Of a stretch of DNA of 64,000 bases, positions 14,059 through 24,869 are shown in pieces. The notes below the pieces were generated by a model. It searched no databases, had not been told where the DNA came from, and saw only the letters and a program-made list of their open reading frames with translations. The number at the start of each line of letters is the position of its first letter. The stretch's first letter is position 1. Where the stretch lies: contig CM106586.1 of the NCBI GenBank assembly GCA_048013815.1, positions 19,034,001-19,098,000 of the forward strand, in the 5' to 3' direction. Source of the stretch: Setoptus koraiensis (taxonomy: Eukaryota > Arthropoda). The position numbers were made by a program, and so were the translations under genes.

Positions 14059-15120
14059 TTATTCGGAATCATCTTCGACGTCATCTTCATCGTCCTCGTG
14101 ATCATCGCGAGGAACGATAACCGAGAACTTGATGTTATATGCTAAACTTTTTAGGAAATCCATTGGGTCTCGATTCAATCGCTCAGCGTAAACCACTCTT
14201 ATTCTCTCTTCTATTCCGGTTCTCTTCTATTAGTATGCGAGTGAGGAACCATCGCAGGTTGCAATTTCTCTATCTAATTTGCAGTTGAACGTTGTTCATC
14301 TCTGAACATTCTTAAGCCTCTGAGGAGGCCAATATGGCTGTCACCTGCGAGCAAACCAAATCTCAAATGGCAGGCTTCTAAAGAGTTCTGGCTTCGAGGC
14401 AGATTGGCGTCCATTACGTCAGTTACGGACCACGTCCCAGACGGGAACTGAGTTGGTCGGCGACCTCTTCCAACTCTCCGACCAACGACATGATATTTGG
14501 CAAACCAAGCCAGAAGAGCACTGCCTCTTTGATCAAAATTCTCTTTGATCAATTCGAATGTTCGTTCGATGTCACTCGGAGGCACAAATGCGAGAGCAAT
14601 AAGTTGTCGAACTTGAATAGAAAAATGCGATTCTGGGTCTGCATATATTCTTTGCAACTCGCTGGATTGCACATGTCGGTAAACGATTTGTCCCAGATGA
14701 AAGTAGCACCCTTTGTACATTGCCAACGGAAATTTCACCCGAACAGCGTTAATCATGGCAGTTTCAAAGTCTGTTGAGATGAATCTCGGCGCCAGAACAA
14801 TACCGTATTGCTCGCATTACTCAATCAGTATATCGAACATCCTGCGATATAAACGCTCTCTCTCTCTCTCGCTAGTCATGAGAGTGTACACTAATGATAC
14901 ACACTTTCTGCCGGATTCTTCTATTCCAACCACACCACGTAAGGTATAGATTTGCCTGAATAAAACAGGACATGTTTTAAAAGTGCCATCCACCACGATC
15001 GTTGGTGAAGCACAGAGTTTCGACACCGAACTGAGCGATGAAAATATCAAAATTGTGTCACCTTCATGTTCTTCATGAGCCAATAAGAACGAATCACCAG
15101 AGACCGTCTTCGGATCCGTC
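14059..15120 (-). mobile_element. Decayed Mutator-like (MULE) transposase
   Basis: Minus-strand remains of a MULE transposase, the DDE enzyme of Mutator-type DNA transposons. Seen in order: FLLAHEEHEGDTILIF (about 15060-15110), the first catalytic block VVDGTFKTCP followed by LFRQIYTL, a VYTLMTSERERERLYRRMF helix, the second Asp block FISTDFETA (near 14760-14780), the KGCYFHLGQIVYRHVQ motif typical of the family, and a C-terminal block PMDFLKSLAYNIKF ending in an acidic tail at 14059. At least two in-frame stops (near 14820 and 14274) and one change of frame near 14220-14270 show it is no longer functional. No N-terminal zinc-finger part was recognised upstream. Confidence 0.8.
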
Positions 15121-15450
15121 TATCGAGATACTGTACTGTCGAGATTTCGTACGTCGAGATTCCGACCCAGACCCGAATCGAGTTTATTGTTCTGCAAGTA
15201 CTACCGTTGATCATAATAGTTCAGTTAGCCAATGGCATCTCCTTACGGGTTTCAGTCTATCACAGTCCGCGTTTTTTCTTATCAATCTCAATTGTTCCGC
15301 TCTAATATAATGCACTTCCTTTTTGACTTCAACGTCCAAAACCTGAAGGCTATATTGTGAGTGCTCATCTGAATCGCACGATAGCGTAGGTGAGTGTTGG
15401 TGGACGCGTGCGGTGGGTGCCATACGGTGCATCAGTAGATGAAACTAGAG

Positions 15451-16010
15451 TAAACGCTCAGCTTCACATAGGTGAGATGTTTTTTCTATAAAATGCGACA
15501 GCATTCATATTTGCTTTTTTTTCACCACAAAAAAAAAATCATTTGTTAGACACTTATACATATACGTCCCAGAATATCGATGAAGTACATCATGAATATA
15601 GCAATTTTATTCTCTTTGTTGATTGTAGTTCAATCGTCGATTTGCCAGAGGCCCGGATGACTAATGAAAATTGAACGAGGATAACTACATTGGGATTGAA
15701 CTACAATCAACAGACAGAATAGGACTGCATTATTCATGATATACTCCATCGATATTCTGGGACAACCGTTGCTCAAGTTTGCTCTGATTAGCAACTTCAA
15801 TCTAACAACTTGTAAGCACTAAATCTATATGTATAAGTGTCTAACAATCGATAGTTTTTTTTTGCTGTGAAAATAAGCAAATATCAATGCTGTCTGCTCA
15901 ATGCGATTTGGTTCGTTGGGAAAATTTATCAGAATTGTAGTGGAATTTCTATAAATAACGGGAGATGCAAGAATAGAGAAAACACCTCATCGAAGTGAAG
16001 CTGAGCAGTT
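15451..16010. repeat. Fold-back (long inverted repeat) element
   Basis: Two arms of roughly 200-250 bp run inward from GCTCAGCTTCAC (15451) and its complement near 16010. They meet at a short centre near 15645-15690. Matched blocks include the TTAGACACTTATACATAT segment, CCCAGAATATCGATG and TTGATTGTAGTTCAATC against their reverse complements at 15700-15860. The arms differ by substitutions and small gaps, and the left arm keeps a fuller copy of the inner part. No coding capacity. It could be a MITE or fold-back relative of the adjacent Mutator-like element, but no shared termini with it were proven. Confidence 0.75.
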
Positions 16011-17399
16011 CCTCCAGATTCATCTACTGGTACCTTCACTAACACTTACCTACACCACTGCGATTTAACACTCACTTGCAGCCTGCCTGACTATCGCGCA
16101 ACTAATGTCTTCAACTATACTTCGTTGGTTGTTTTTGGGTAGACATTTGAGACTCGTTGAGTTCACAGGTCTCCCCGCTGGCCTTCCTCGACAGTAATAA
16201 ATAAATGAATAATTTACACACAGAGTCGCACACCCATGGCCTCAGCGCATACATTGTTTGACAAGATCGTGCAATGGGGTCTTGTCGAACAATGTAATTT
16301 ACACCCAAATAGTGGCACAGAGCATCCTGTGAACAGCAAATCATTTTACCTCATCTGTATTCTAATTGCAATTACATATTGCATAATTCGGGATACAACA
16401 GGAAAATGTACAGGTATGCTTCTGTAATATTTGAATGTCAACATGTCATCGATATCCCGACCTGTACATTGGGCAACAACTGGCAAATACATGTACTGTC
16501 TAACATCCCTGTGAGCCGTCATTGTTGTCAATGAAGCGCGCTTCCCGTGCTTGTACCGATACTTGGAATTCCGATTAGTATTGTTCACAGGACTCAGGAA
16601 ACAGTTCACACATAGAGCAGAGTGTATGCAAAGTTAGGCTGGTTCTTCCAATATTTCAAACGAGTAACCTTCCTGTGTCTAGGTGCTCATATGACCAATG
16701 ACAAGGGAAGACAGATGGGAAATTTCGGTGATGGCAAAACTCTGGAACTTTGTATACGGGCCAGACCCATCTAGATGAGTCTTTTGAGTCCTATTCGTTT
16801 CCACCGAAAAAATCGAATTTCGACCTTTCCTGTGTCAAAAAACAAAATATAGGGTGTATTTTCATGAATTTACCCGCAATACATTTTTCGCGAATTTTCG
16901 ACAGGTAGAAAGGTGTCTTCCCTACGGGGAGCAACCACCCCTCTTAGATCCGGGTCTTCCTCCTGGCCAGCCATGATCAGTGCTTCTTGCAAGAAAAAAC
17001 AGAAAAATCTGACGCTTGGGTCTCATAAAGACCGAATCTGACGATCTTTGAGTAGTTTTAAACGACGATTTTGTTCTCTCCACAATCTGTATCAACAACA
17101 CATGCGACCGATGACGGCAATTGTCGGCGCCGCTCTCACAAGGTAAACCCTTGTATGGGATACAAGAGATTGTCAGTGACGGACCAATCGCAATCATCTG
17201 ATATAGATTAGTGCTATGACTCCGGCTATCCGATAGTTGATTTTACAACTTTGTTAGTTACCGATATCAGGAGTCAGCCGAAATCGATTGATGTTGTCGG
17301 TTCTCTGAAGATCATTTTCATTGTGTTCCTTCCGTTTGCGACAATATTTCATTGTTGATTCAATTATAGTCAATTGATTGGTGCAGCTTGTTTGCGGAT
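16011..17399. other. Gene-free spacer with smaller inverted repeats
   Basis: No gene recognised. It holds a hairpin with 16-bp arms and one mismatch (16249-16264 and 16278-16293), and a weaker inverted pair around 16396-16418 and 16460-16480. The rest is unremarkable. These may be decayed parts of the same fold-back or Mutator-type elements as the neighbouring region. Confidence 0.45.
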
Positions 17400-17846
17400 G
17401 CTCGGCAACAGACGTAATATATATATATATATATGCCTCACAACTAATTATTTGGCTTCGATGTCGGTGTTGGTGACCTAGTGACAGGCCACAATTGCCG
17501 TAACAGTGATAGCACAAAGGCTCGTCGTTGTTGTCATGGTCAGCGTTTAATTTTTGTGCCAATTCTGGTTTCGCTTCTAACAAAATGAAATGTCATCGTA
17601 GCGTAGCAGCAGTAGCATTGTAAAAGAGACTAAACATTGTTATTTTTTAATATGGTTTCTTCGGTGTCTAACGATACCGCTAACGGTCTTACAACGCGCA
17701 TGCCGCCACTAATGAGCCACGCACACTATCACAAGCGAGTAACGGTAATAAATCAAAGTATACAAGTTGTCCTGACAATTGTGAGTAATCAATTTATTGC
17801 TCGCATTTGATGTACGTGGTCAGTACAATGGACAGTCTGTGTGCAA
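17400..17846 (-). repeat. Left copy of a 447-bp inverted repeat
   Basis: Near-identical to the reverse complement of 22045-22493, with only scattered differences (for example one base in GTTGGTGACC against GTTGGCGACC, and a different AT-dinucleotide length). It includes an (AT)n run near 17418-17435. Both copies keep a small open frame with the same Cys/His-rich peptide (LCYHCYGNCGLSL). No obvious target-site duplication was found at either edge. Confidence 0.88.
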
Positions 17847-18327
17847 GCTGTCAGCCATCTCAACCAACAAACCTAACAGCTATTGCAAACTTCTTCTATA
17901 ACACAATTTACTAACGAATCACCCTGGAGAAATACAACGAATAACCCGCTACTCTCTTTATGTAACACTGTCCCACCAACCATAAACCAACATGATAACC
18001 AAGTCGCCAATAGCACATTGATTGAATAAAACAATTGCTTCTCATTTCTACCTCTAACACAACCGAATCTGGTGATGAAAAATTGATAATATGCTCGTTA
18101 ATTGCCGCACAAGTAGTCATTTTGTTCATTTTTATTATTCACGTTATAATAAATTTAGATTATTGTTACAGTGTGCTTACAGTGCTGTTATGTGTATATA
18201 ATTTAATTTAATTGAATTTAATATATGTTGTGTTAATTTGTTATTGATATAACAAATTACATGTAGTGTTTACATGTAGTATTGTGTCCGGTGCTTGTGC
18301 ACTAACTAATTTCTACTAATCCTGAAA
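17847..18327. other. Spacer inside the inverted-repeat pair
   Basis: AT-rich sequence between the left inverted repeat and the 3' end of the helical secreted gene. A short duplication of TTACATGTAGT occurs near 18255-18280. Nothing else was recognised; part may be 3' UTR. Confidence 0.4.
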
Positions 18328-20136
18328 TTAATGCCCATTGATCGATTTGAATGTTTGTGTCAATTCTGACGTGGTTGAGTCAACAAAATGGAGAAACTTG
18401 ATGTAATCCCTCAGAAGCACATAGTCAACTAAAATTCGATTGTAATCGTGCCTCAAAAACTTCAGTCTAGAGTCCATGACGCTTCTTGGGAGATGGTTTG
18501 GCTTGTGATTGATGTGATCTACCTGAGATGTGATGGTATCATCTGATCTGCGCATTATATTTAGGCGCCAATCATCGTCATAGGTGCTGGTGTTATTTGT
18601 TGAGTTGACATCCACACTCATTGTTTGTTTTCTGTGTGTGAGCATTCTGAAATGTTGATTGTAATGCATTCTATTCAATTCGGCAGCCTTGCCAATCAAG
18701 CACAACAAATCTATGACTGTGTCCTCGACTTGGAACAAAGCCCTGAGATTCGCATCTTTACTAACAATTTGACTCTGTATCGTAGCCTCAAAGCCCATTG
18801 CAAAGTATTGCAGATACTCGAGGGTGACATTAATCTTTTCGCGCGTCTATATTTACATTTGCAAGCATGATGATAAAGAACAAAATTGTAAGTATACTGG
18901 TTTTGATAGACATGGGCAAACGACGGTTGTTCAAGGATGGATACTTACAGTGTTGTAGGCGTGCACTGAGCCATTGTTTAACATATCAACTTCTGGCATC
19001 CAAACTTGTCGATAGGCTTGTGTCTTATTTATAAATAAGTCCCTATCAGAGACTTTGCTGAGCTGTTTAATTGGTAAATTGGTTGATAGAGACACAGATG
19101 TTAGCGATTCAATATATGGATCACATGCAACAGTTTCTAGTCAATCATTGTTGAAGCTACTTACTAATCTATCGAGCGCAATCATTGAGAGATTTCTTGT
19201 CTGTCCCAATTTTTCAGATAGACTGTCCAAAGCCAACTTGAGCCGGTCCCTGATCAAGGCCAATTCCTCAGGGCTGACAGGACTGGTGGCCGATGAACTT
19301 TTACCTGCCCCCAGTCCCTTGCTCTCAGGCTCCTCAGATTGGTGTAGATATTTGATTTTGCGTGATTTCTTTACATTACCATTGGAGCCTCTGTTTTTGG
19401 CCACTCCCAAAAGCGACTCACTATGATAATTGGCGCCACGATCATACTTGTCCAACTTTGTCTTCTTATGGTGCTGTTTGCCTATAGATCTTGCCGGCCT
19501 CGTTTGTGTCACCACAGCTTCGAGCGTTCTATTCGGGGCTCCGATATTGCCACTTGAGTTGTTCAGTTCGACGCCCAAAACATTCGAATGTTCGCAAGGC
19601 TGGGCCCACCTTGGTGGTGGAATTTTTCTAATAGGATTTTTGAGATATCTGTAATAATCAAACTCTAGTCTTAGATGTGCAGGCCAATCCTCAAACGGAT
19701 CCTCTAAGACCCTAACTCTTTCCTCGTAAGATGTGTTGGCCAATATTGTTTTGTCGTCGAACAATAATGATATATCGTCTGTTGAATTGTAATCACTGTT
19801 ATTGTTGTTGTCCATCCTAATCACAAGATAATCTTGAGGTCGGTGCTGATTTCTTCTTTTAGACTTGTTTTTACAATAGAATATTTTTTCACGACTGAAA
19901 TGTGGGACTGTTCCCTTCGGTATGGGCACCATCAGCTCATACGAAGGGTATCCTGGCTCGAAAATGCCTAGTGGTCTACCTGGTGTGTAATTCATTCTGG
20001 GAATGATTGTTGTTGCTGTTGTTGTTGTCTCAGTGCCGATATCTGCGGATGTGGGTGCCTGATCATTGGCTTGCGTCGGAACAATTAGGCCAATTGAACC
20101 GATTGTGAGCAGTAAAATTGTTTGGTATCGCACCAT
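18328..20136 (-). CDS. Secreted helical protein, possible four-helix cytokine
   Basis: Three exons on the minus strand, all joined in phase 0: 20136-19165 (324 codons), 19062-18949 (38) and 18846-18328 (172 plus stop), 534 aa in all. Introns of 102 nt each have GT-AG ends (GTAAGT donors; acceptors after TTAAACAG and AATATAG). The protein opens with a signal peptide (MVRYQTILLLTIGSIGLIV), then a long low-complexity, Lys/Arg-rich and Asn-glycosylation-rich region (about 25-280). The C-terminal part has four amphipathic helix candidates: LALIRDRLKLALDSL (end of exon 1), VTLEYLQYFAMGFEA, VIDLLCLIGKAAELN, and ILVDYVLLRDYIKFLHF at the C-terminus. This order, with phase-0 introns, is what class-I helical cytokines show, so an Unpaired-like or IL-6-type ligand is conceivable. 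I cannot show homology. The gene is real with good confidence; the function is a guess. Confidence 0.75.
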
Positions 20137-22044
20137 TGTTCGCTGTTTGTTCGTGGTTGCTGAGCGCTCTTATTGTTGATTGAAAAAGACTAAAAATTTT
20201 GCGTTCTTTATTGTTTTAGATGAGAATGGATGAGTATTAACAAGATGACGAGTAGGATTCGAATTGATTCGTTGAAGATTTAGATTGTGATTTCGAGCAA
20301 GTTGCCAGTTTACCTCTCTGAAGTCAACTGATTCTCTCTGCCTCATCAACATCGCTATTTATACTAATTTTTGTCTCACATGCAGACTTGCTAATTAATT
20401 AGTCAAGTCTAGACAGACTTTACAAATCACTCGCGCTGACTTTATTACCTTGATTCATCTGCCCGGGCCCCAATTTGTGCGCAAATCATCAACGCAATCA
20501 CTCGTCTGGAGTATACCACTTTTGCCTCTATAATTTGTTAGTGGCAGTGTCTCGGTATTTGTTTGTGTCTTGACAACCTGATTGCGCCTGACCATGATGA
20601 CAAAAGTGAAAGTTGGCCCGCTGGCGGCACCCAAACATCAAGAGCAACCAATCAAGTGGAGTCACCTTGGCCTGTATGTAAAATAAGGCATACATTTACC
20701 TGAGCGAGACCCTGGCAAGTTCTTGCTTATGCGATGTGTTGATCTGTTTCACATTGTTAACAACAGTTATTGAGATGTGTTTTGTTAAAGCGCTTAACAA
20801 TGTTATTGCATATTCAACAACAACATTTACAGCACAACATGATGCCGTCGTAGCGATTGATTTAACCCCAAAGTTATGCAACCTGATGCCAATGACACTT
20901 CGAATAAACACAACACTACACTACTTGAGATGCACATGTATTCCTCATTGGTTGTTGGCCCCATGCAGGCACCCCAGCAACGCAACGGGGGGTGACCACT
21001 GTCATCCGTTGGCTCGTCTTACAGTCTGCCCGACTATCCCAACTATCTATTTATCTGAAAGGCCCGGGCATTCTGTCTGGCATTGTCTCTTGACAACAGT
21101 GCACAAACAAACTTTGTCTCGAATGCGATCAATCCAATACCTCAACGCTGTCAAAATGGCTGCTCAAGGGCACGCCGGACAAATTCGTCGTATCAAGTCG
21201 TCTGCCTTGTTGTCCGTATCCACCACCAATTAATGATTTATCTCCTCTAATTCTCACAATACAAAATATTGCAAAAACAATTCGCTGGCAATATAATATT
21301 CTGCCTCAAGGTAGATTCAAGGTACGTGTCTGGGCATCAATTTGCCAATATGTCATCACACATAAATTATGTCTACTTACCCGAATATGCGCGCCTATGT
21401 CTGCGATAGTGAATATTCGACTTGATCCGATCAATCAGTCAACCTTGGCTCGACCAAACAAAAAGCCAAAACTTGTCTTGTCGTTCTGATGCTCAATCAA
21501 AATCAATCTATGCTCCGTCGACATGACAATCGCTTGTTCCTTTGTCTGGCTTGATGAAATATTTTGTGGCAGTAAGTTGCATGAATAATTTCGTATGAAT
21601 AATTTTTCTGGATTCGGTAGGAACTTGTGATGCTGTCGGGACACTCTGCTTGACAATGGACCAACAAATGGCCTTGAACATTTCGCGAGACTTGTGGCTC
21701 GAATGTGAAATTCAAATTCAAAATCAAATCACTTGATTGAAGATTGTCATTTGAATAAGTCTGTAGAGTTCGAATTAAACAAGGCTTATCAGTGAGCGCT
21801 AAAAAACGCAGTGTCGTGTTCCGGCAATAAGCAAGATAGGCCATAAACAGATAGGACAGATATACAGACAGATGCCAATGGTTGCTCATTAGCAACCAAT
21901 AAACAAACATGCTCTGAATCGACCATTCATTTACCCAATCAACTCATTATATTAATCAGCAATGAATGTGAAACTAACATTGCCTGGCCACTCATTTGGC
22001 TATCTGACTTACAATGCGAATGGATTCAGTGCCAGAGACAAAGT
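20137..22044. other. Upstream region of the helical gene, no other gene seen
   Basis: Runs from the start codon of the helical secreted gene to the right inverted repeat. Several open frames exist but none has a family signature or splice logic. The first few hundred bases probably hold the promoter and 5' UTR of the minus-strand gene. Confidence 0.45.
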
Positions 22045-22493
22045 TTGCACACAGACTGTCCATTGTACTGACCACGTACATCAAATGCGAGCAATAAATT
22101 GATTACTCACAATTGTCAGGACAACTTGTATACTTTGATTTATTACCGTTACTCGCTTGTGATAGTGTGCGTGGCTCATTAGTGGCGGCATGCGCGTTGT
22201 AAGACCGTTAGCGGTATCGTTAGACACCGAAGAAACCATATTAAAAAATAACAATGTTTAGTCTCTTTTACAATGCTACTGCTGCTACGCTACGATGACA
22301 TTTCATTTTGTTAGAAGCGAAACCAGAATTGGCACAAAAATTAAACGCTGACCATGACAACAACGACGAGCCTTTGTGCTATCACTGTTACGGCAATTGT
22401 GGCCTGTCACTAGGTCGCCAACACCGACATCGAAGCCAAATAATTAGTTGTGAGGCATATATATATATATATATGTTACGTCTGTTGCCGAGC
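22045..22493 (+). repeat. Right copy of the 447-bp inverted repeat
   Basis: Reverse-complement partner of 17400-17846. Similarity starts at TTGCACACAGACTGTCC and ends at CTGTTGCCGAGC, beyond which the two flanks are unrelated. The pair encloses 4.2 kb that contains the helical secreted gene. The high similarity means recent duplication or ongoing gene conversion. Confidence 0.88.
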
Positions 22494-24099
22494 TTATTGG
22501 TCTAGCTGTGGTCTTTGCTCGAATGACCAGCTTTAAATGTCCATAAAGTGACTGGACCCCATTCAAAGTCACCGAGAAATGTTACGGAAAGAGACTAATG
22601 AAATCCTCTGTTCAAAGATCTTGTTCTATCCATCGGTGCCACTATTAGATTTCATTGGACGTTGTCATTAGAAATGACCATCGTTAAAAACAAAGAAAAC
22701 GTTTGCTTACGTTTGGGGTGCAACACGGCGTGAGATAGCAGGGAGTCTTTCTTCTAAACAGCAAATAACTGACGAAAATATCCACACCATATTGCCTCAA
22801 AATTTCATTCTGAATACTGAGCACTCTTCAATTTATAAACGGCTGCGGAAATTTATTACTCGCTAGAGGGAAGCTACAAGACAAAATATATAATGTCGAA
22901 GAGCTTGTTGGTAATATATCTGGTCGTAGTCAGCTAGTGTCTCTTCGTAAGGGGAGCTCTTGAGGAGAGCTTGACACTAGCTAAACGTCAATGTGTCAAA
23001 TCAATCAAGAAAGTCGATACAGTTTCCGGTTTTCTAGATTTATCTAATAAATTGATGCAAGACAATGAATTGAGCGAACAGAAGAATGAAACGATAAATA
23101 GATGGTTACACAGTACTAATGGACAAGACGATATCGGAGTATTTCGAGGGAGCGTCAACGATTCATTCGGTATGCCAGATTTCATTTAGTACTTGATCAT
23201 GTTCGACCTGCAGATAAAAGTAGAACATGCCAGCTATGGTAAATTATTGGGACAAAAAAAAAACAGATTGTTGCCCTTCTTTAGACGGTTTTTTGGGAAG
23301 CTCATTTTAGCCCATAGTGAGATTGGCATGGAAAGGCTACATTGTGAGGAGAATCGATTCAAGAGCAAAAGATCCAAGCAAGTTTGAATTGAGCGAAACA
23401 GTGCAAAAATGGATGAAAGTAGTACAATACTGTCGAGGTGTGCTAATTATTACAGCTAGTCCGGATATTGAGCAGCTAACAATTGCCAGCATCACAATGG
23501 CTATCGTGGCTTACATTTTGTTGGCGTGGGCATATTATGAAGCTAAGGCGAGGCTGGGATAGTAATAGCAGTGGTCAATTCAAATCTCTAGATCACATCC
23601 TGATCAACACAACATCAAATAGTCTAATCACACTTTTCCATTATGGGTCGAATGTCCATCGGTCAAGTCATGATTAATTGAAAGAAACAAATGAACTCAT
23701 ACCATCGATAATGTTGTTATGATACAAAGTGTTTCAAAATAAAGTAACTTCATACTTTATTTTGTATACTATAGTGATGTATTATATAATACTTATAGAA
23801 CATTTCAGTTTTTGAAAAATAGTTCAATCCCACTACACAAAACTATCTCACATTGATTATGGAGAGCAGAAAGTTTCAATGGCTCAGACCACGAGTAAAA
23901 TGAACCATATATGAACCATTTCTAACCTTTTTTAGGGTTATTGTGAATAGTACTGCAGTTGATCAATTAATCGGCAATCAATAATAATAGCAGCTAACCC
24001 ATATCACCTAGTTGACCTCAGGCTCGAACATCTGAAAAGATACATATTTCCTTACTATAATCTAAATCAAAATCGAATTGTTCTGCTGTACGCGGGCAA
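22494..24099. other. Unrecognised open segments, possible decayed gene or element
   Basis: Three plus-strand open segments lie close together: about 22686-22866, 22971-23189 and 23317-23562. They encode peptides with features such as KKTFAYVWGATRREIAGS, NELSEQKNETINRWLHS and a membrane-like IASITMAIVAYILLAWAYY. They are separated by stops and are in different frames. I do not recognise them; they could be exons of one gene, a decayed gene or transposon debris. Confidence 0.35.
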
Positions 24100-24105
24100 T
24101 ATTCT

Positions 24106-24860
24106 TCAGACCCAATAGTGATTCGAGTCAATCGTAAACCATCTGGAAGTGTGTGCTCTTCTTTTATCTGGCCTATCGAACCAACTATCGGCTCCCCAAC
24201 TAGCCATATAGGCTATGTCTCCTCCTAGCAGAACGTTTCCCCTATTCAATTTTGGATATAACAAACAAATAGGTCTAACAGTATCTGACCATATCCATGG
24301 TCGTTCCATTTGCATTAGTGTCGAATCAGTGTATGGATGTAACTGCATTTTATAGACTTTTCCGAATTGGGCATTATAAAATGGTCCATCAAATGGATCG
24401 TCTGTGCCAACCACGATTTTAACTTTGAAGTCTGTGTAATTTTCCATCCAATGGCCGCGCTCTCTAGACGTTAATACGTATTCCTCGTTTATCATTACGC
24501 CAGAACATGATATGTGTCCTACTGACTCACCTTCGTAGGAAGAAGTTATAGCTATCACAAAAGGAAAATCTTTCACTAGTCAGCCACCATCCATTCTTAC
24601 TTCACTTCCTGTGTCTTGTACAGGTGAATAGGTCACATCTGCTCTTGCACCACATTCAATCGGGACATTAACACTACCCTCCTTCCAGCGCGCTTTCAAG
24701 CCATTCTTCGGTGGTCTCGATTTTTTTCCTCTTTCAGCATCAACCAGCAACATTTTTTGTGGAAATTTCAGAATGACCAAACTCCTCTAGTCCCCCCTCA
24801 GCACTTGATGCCAATTGTTCTTGAGGCGCCGGAACTAAAATCACTAATATGACCATATAT
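24106..24860 (-). pseudogene. Broken trypsin-like protease homologue
   Basis: Minus-strand sequence with clear parts of a trypsin domain: FPFVIAITSSYEGESVGHISCSGVMINEEYVLTS cut by length here into FPFVIAI, then HISCSGVMINEEYVLTS (the usual CGGSLI...VLTAAHC region, with the His block replaced by SRERG). Next come DSTLMQME where DIALIKL is expected, RPICLLYP, and a MASWGADSW block matching the usual GWG. Upstream a Cys-containing segment (PIECGARADVTYSP) leads into the domain. A TGA lies in frame just before LVKDFPF, the likely signal-peptide start (MVILVILVPAP, near 24860) is in another frame, and the Ser-containing GDSGGP block is missing. A further fragment (CPRTAEQF) follows in another frame. 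It belongs to a different subfamily from the pair at 9-12 kb. Missing introns could explain part of the breakage. Confidence 0.6.
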
Positions 24861-24869
24861 ACCAGGGTT

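Noticed and set aside
17254-17583. 109-codon open frame as a gene
   Set aside because: It lies mostly inside the inverted repeat, crosses an (AT)n run and only its first half is shared with the other copy; treated as a repeat feature.
19138-19165. An ultra-short (24-28 nt) intron in the helical secreted gene
   Set aside because: A 102-nt intron with a good acceptor at 19063 keeps phase 0 and needs no special splicing, so the short intron is unnecessary.
20736-21233. 165-codon open stretch on the plus strand
   Set aside because: It begins with TTG, has no family signature and lies in the upstream region of the minus-strand helical gene; codon use looks random.
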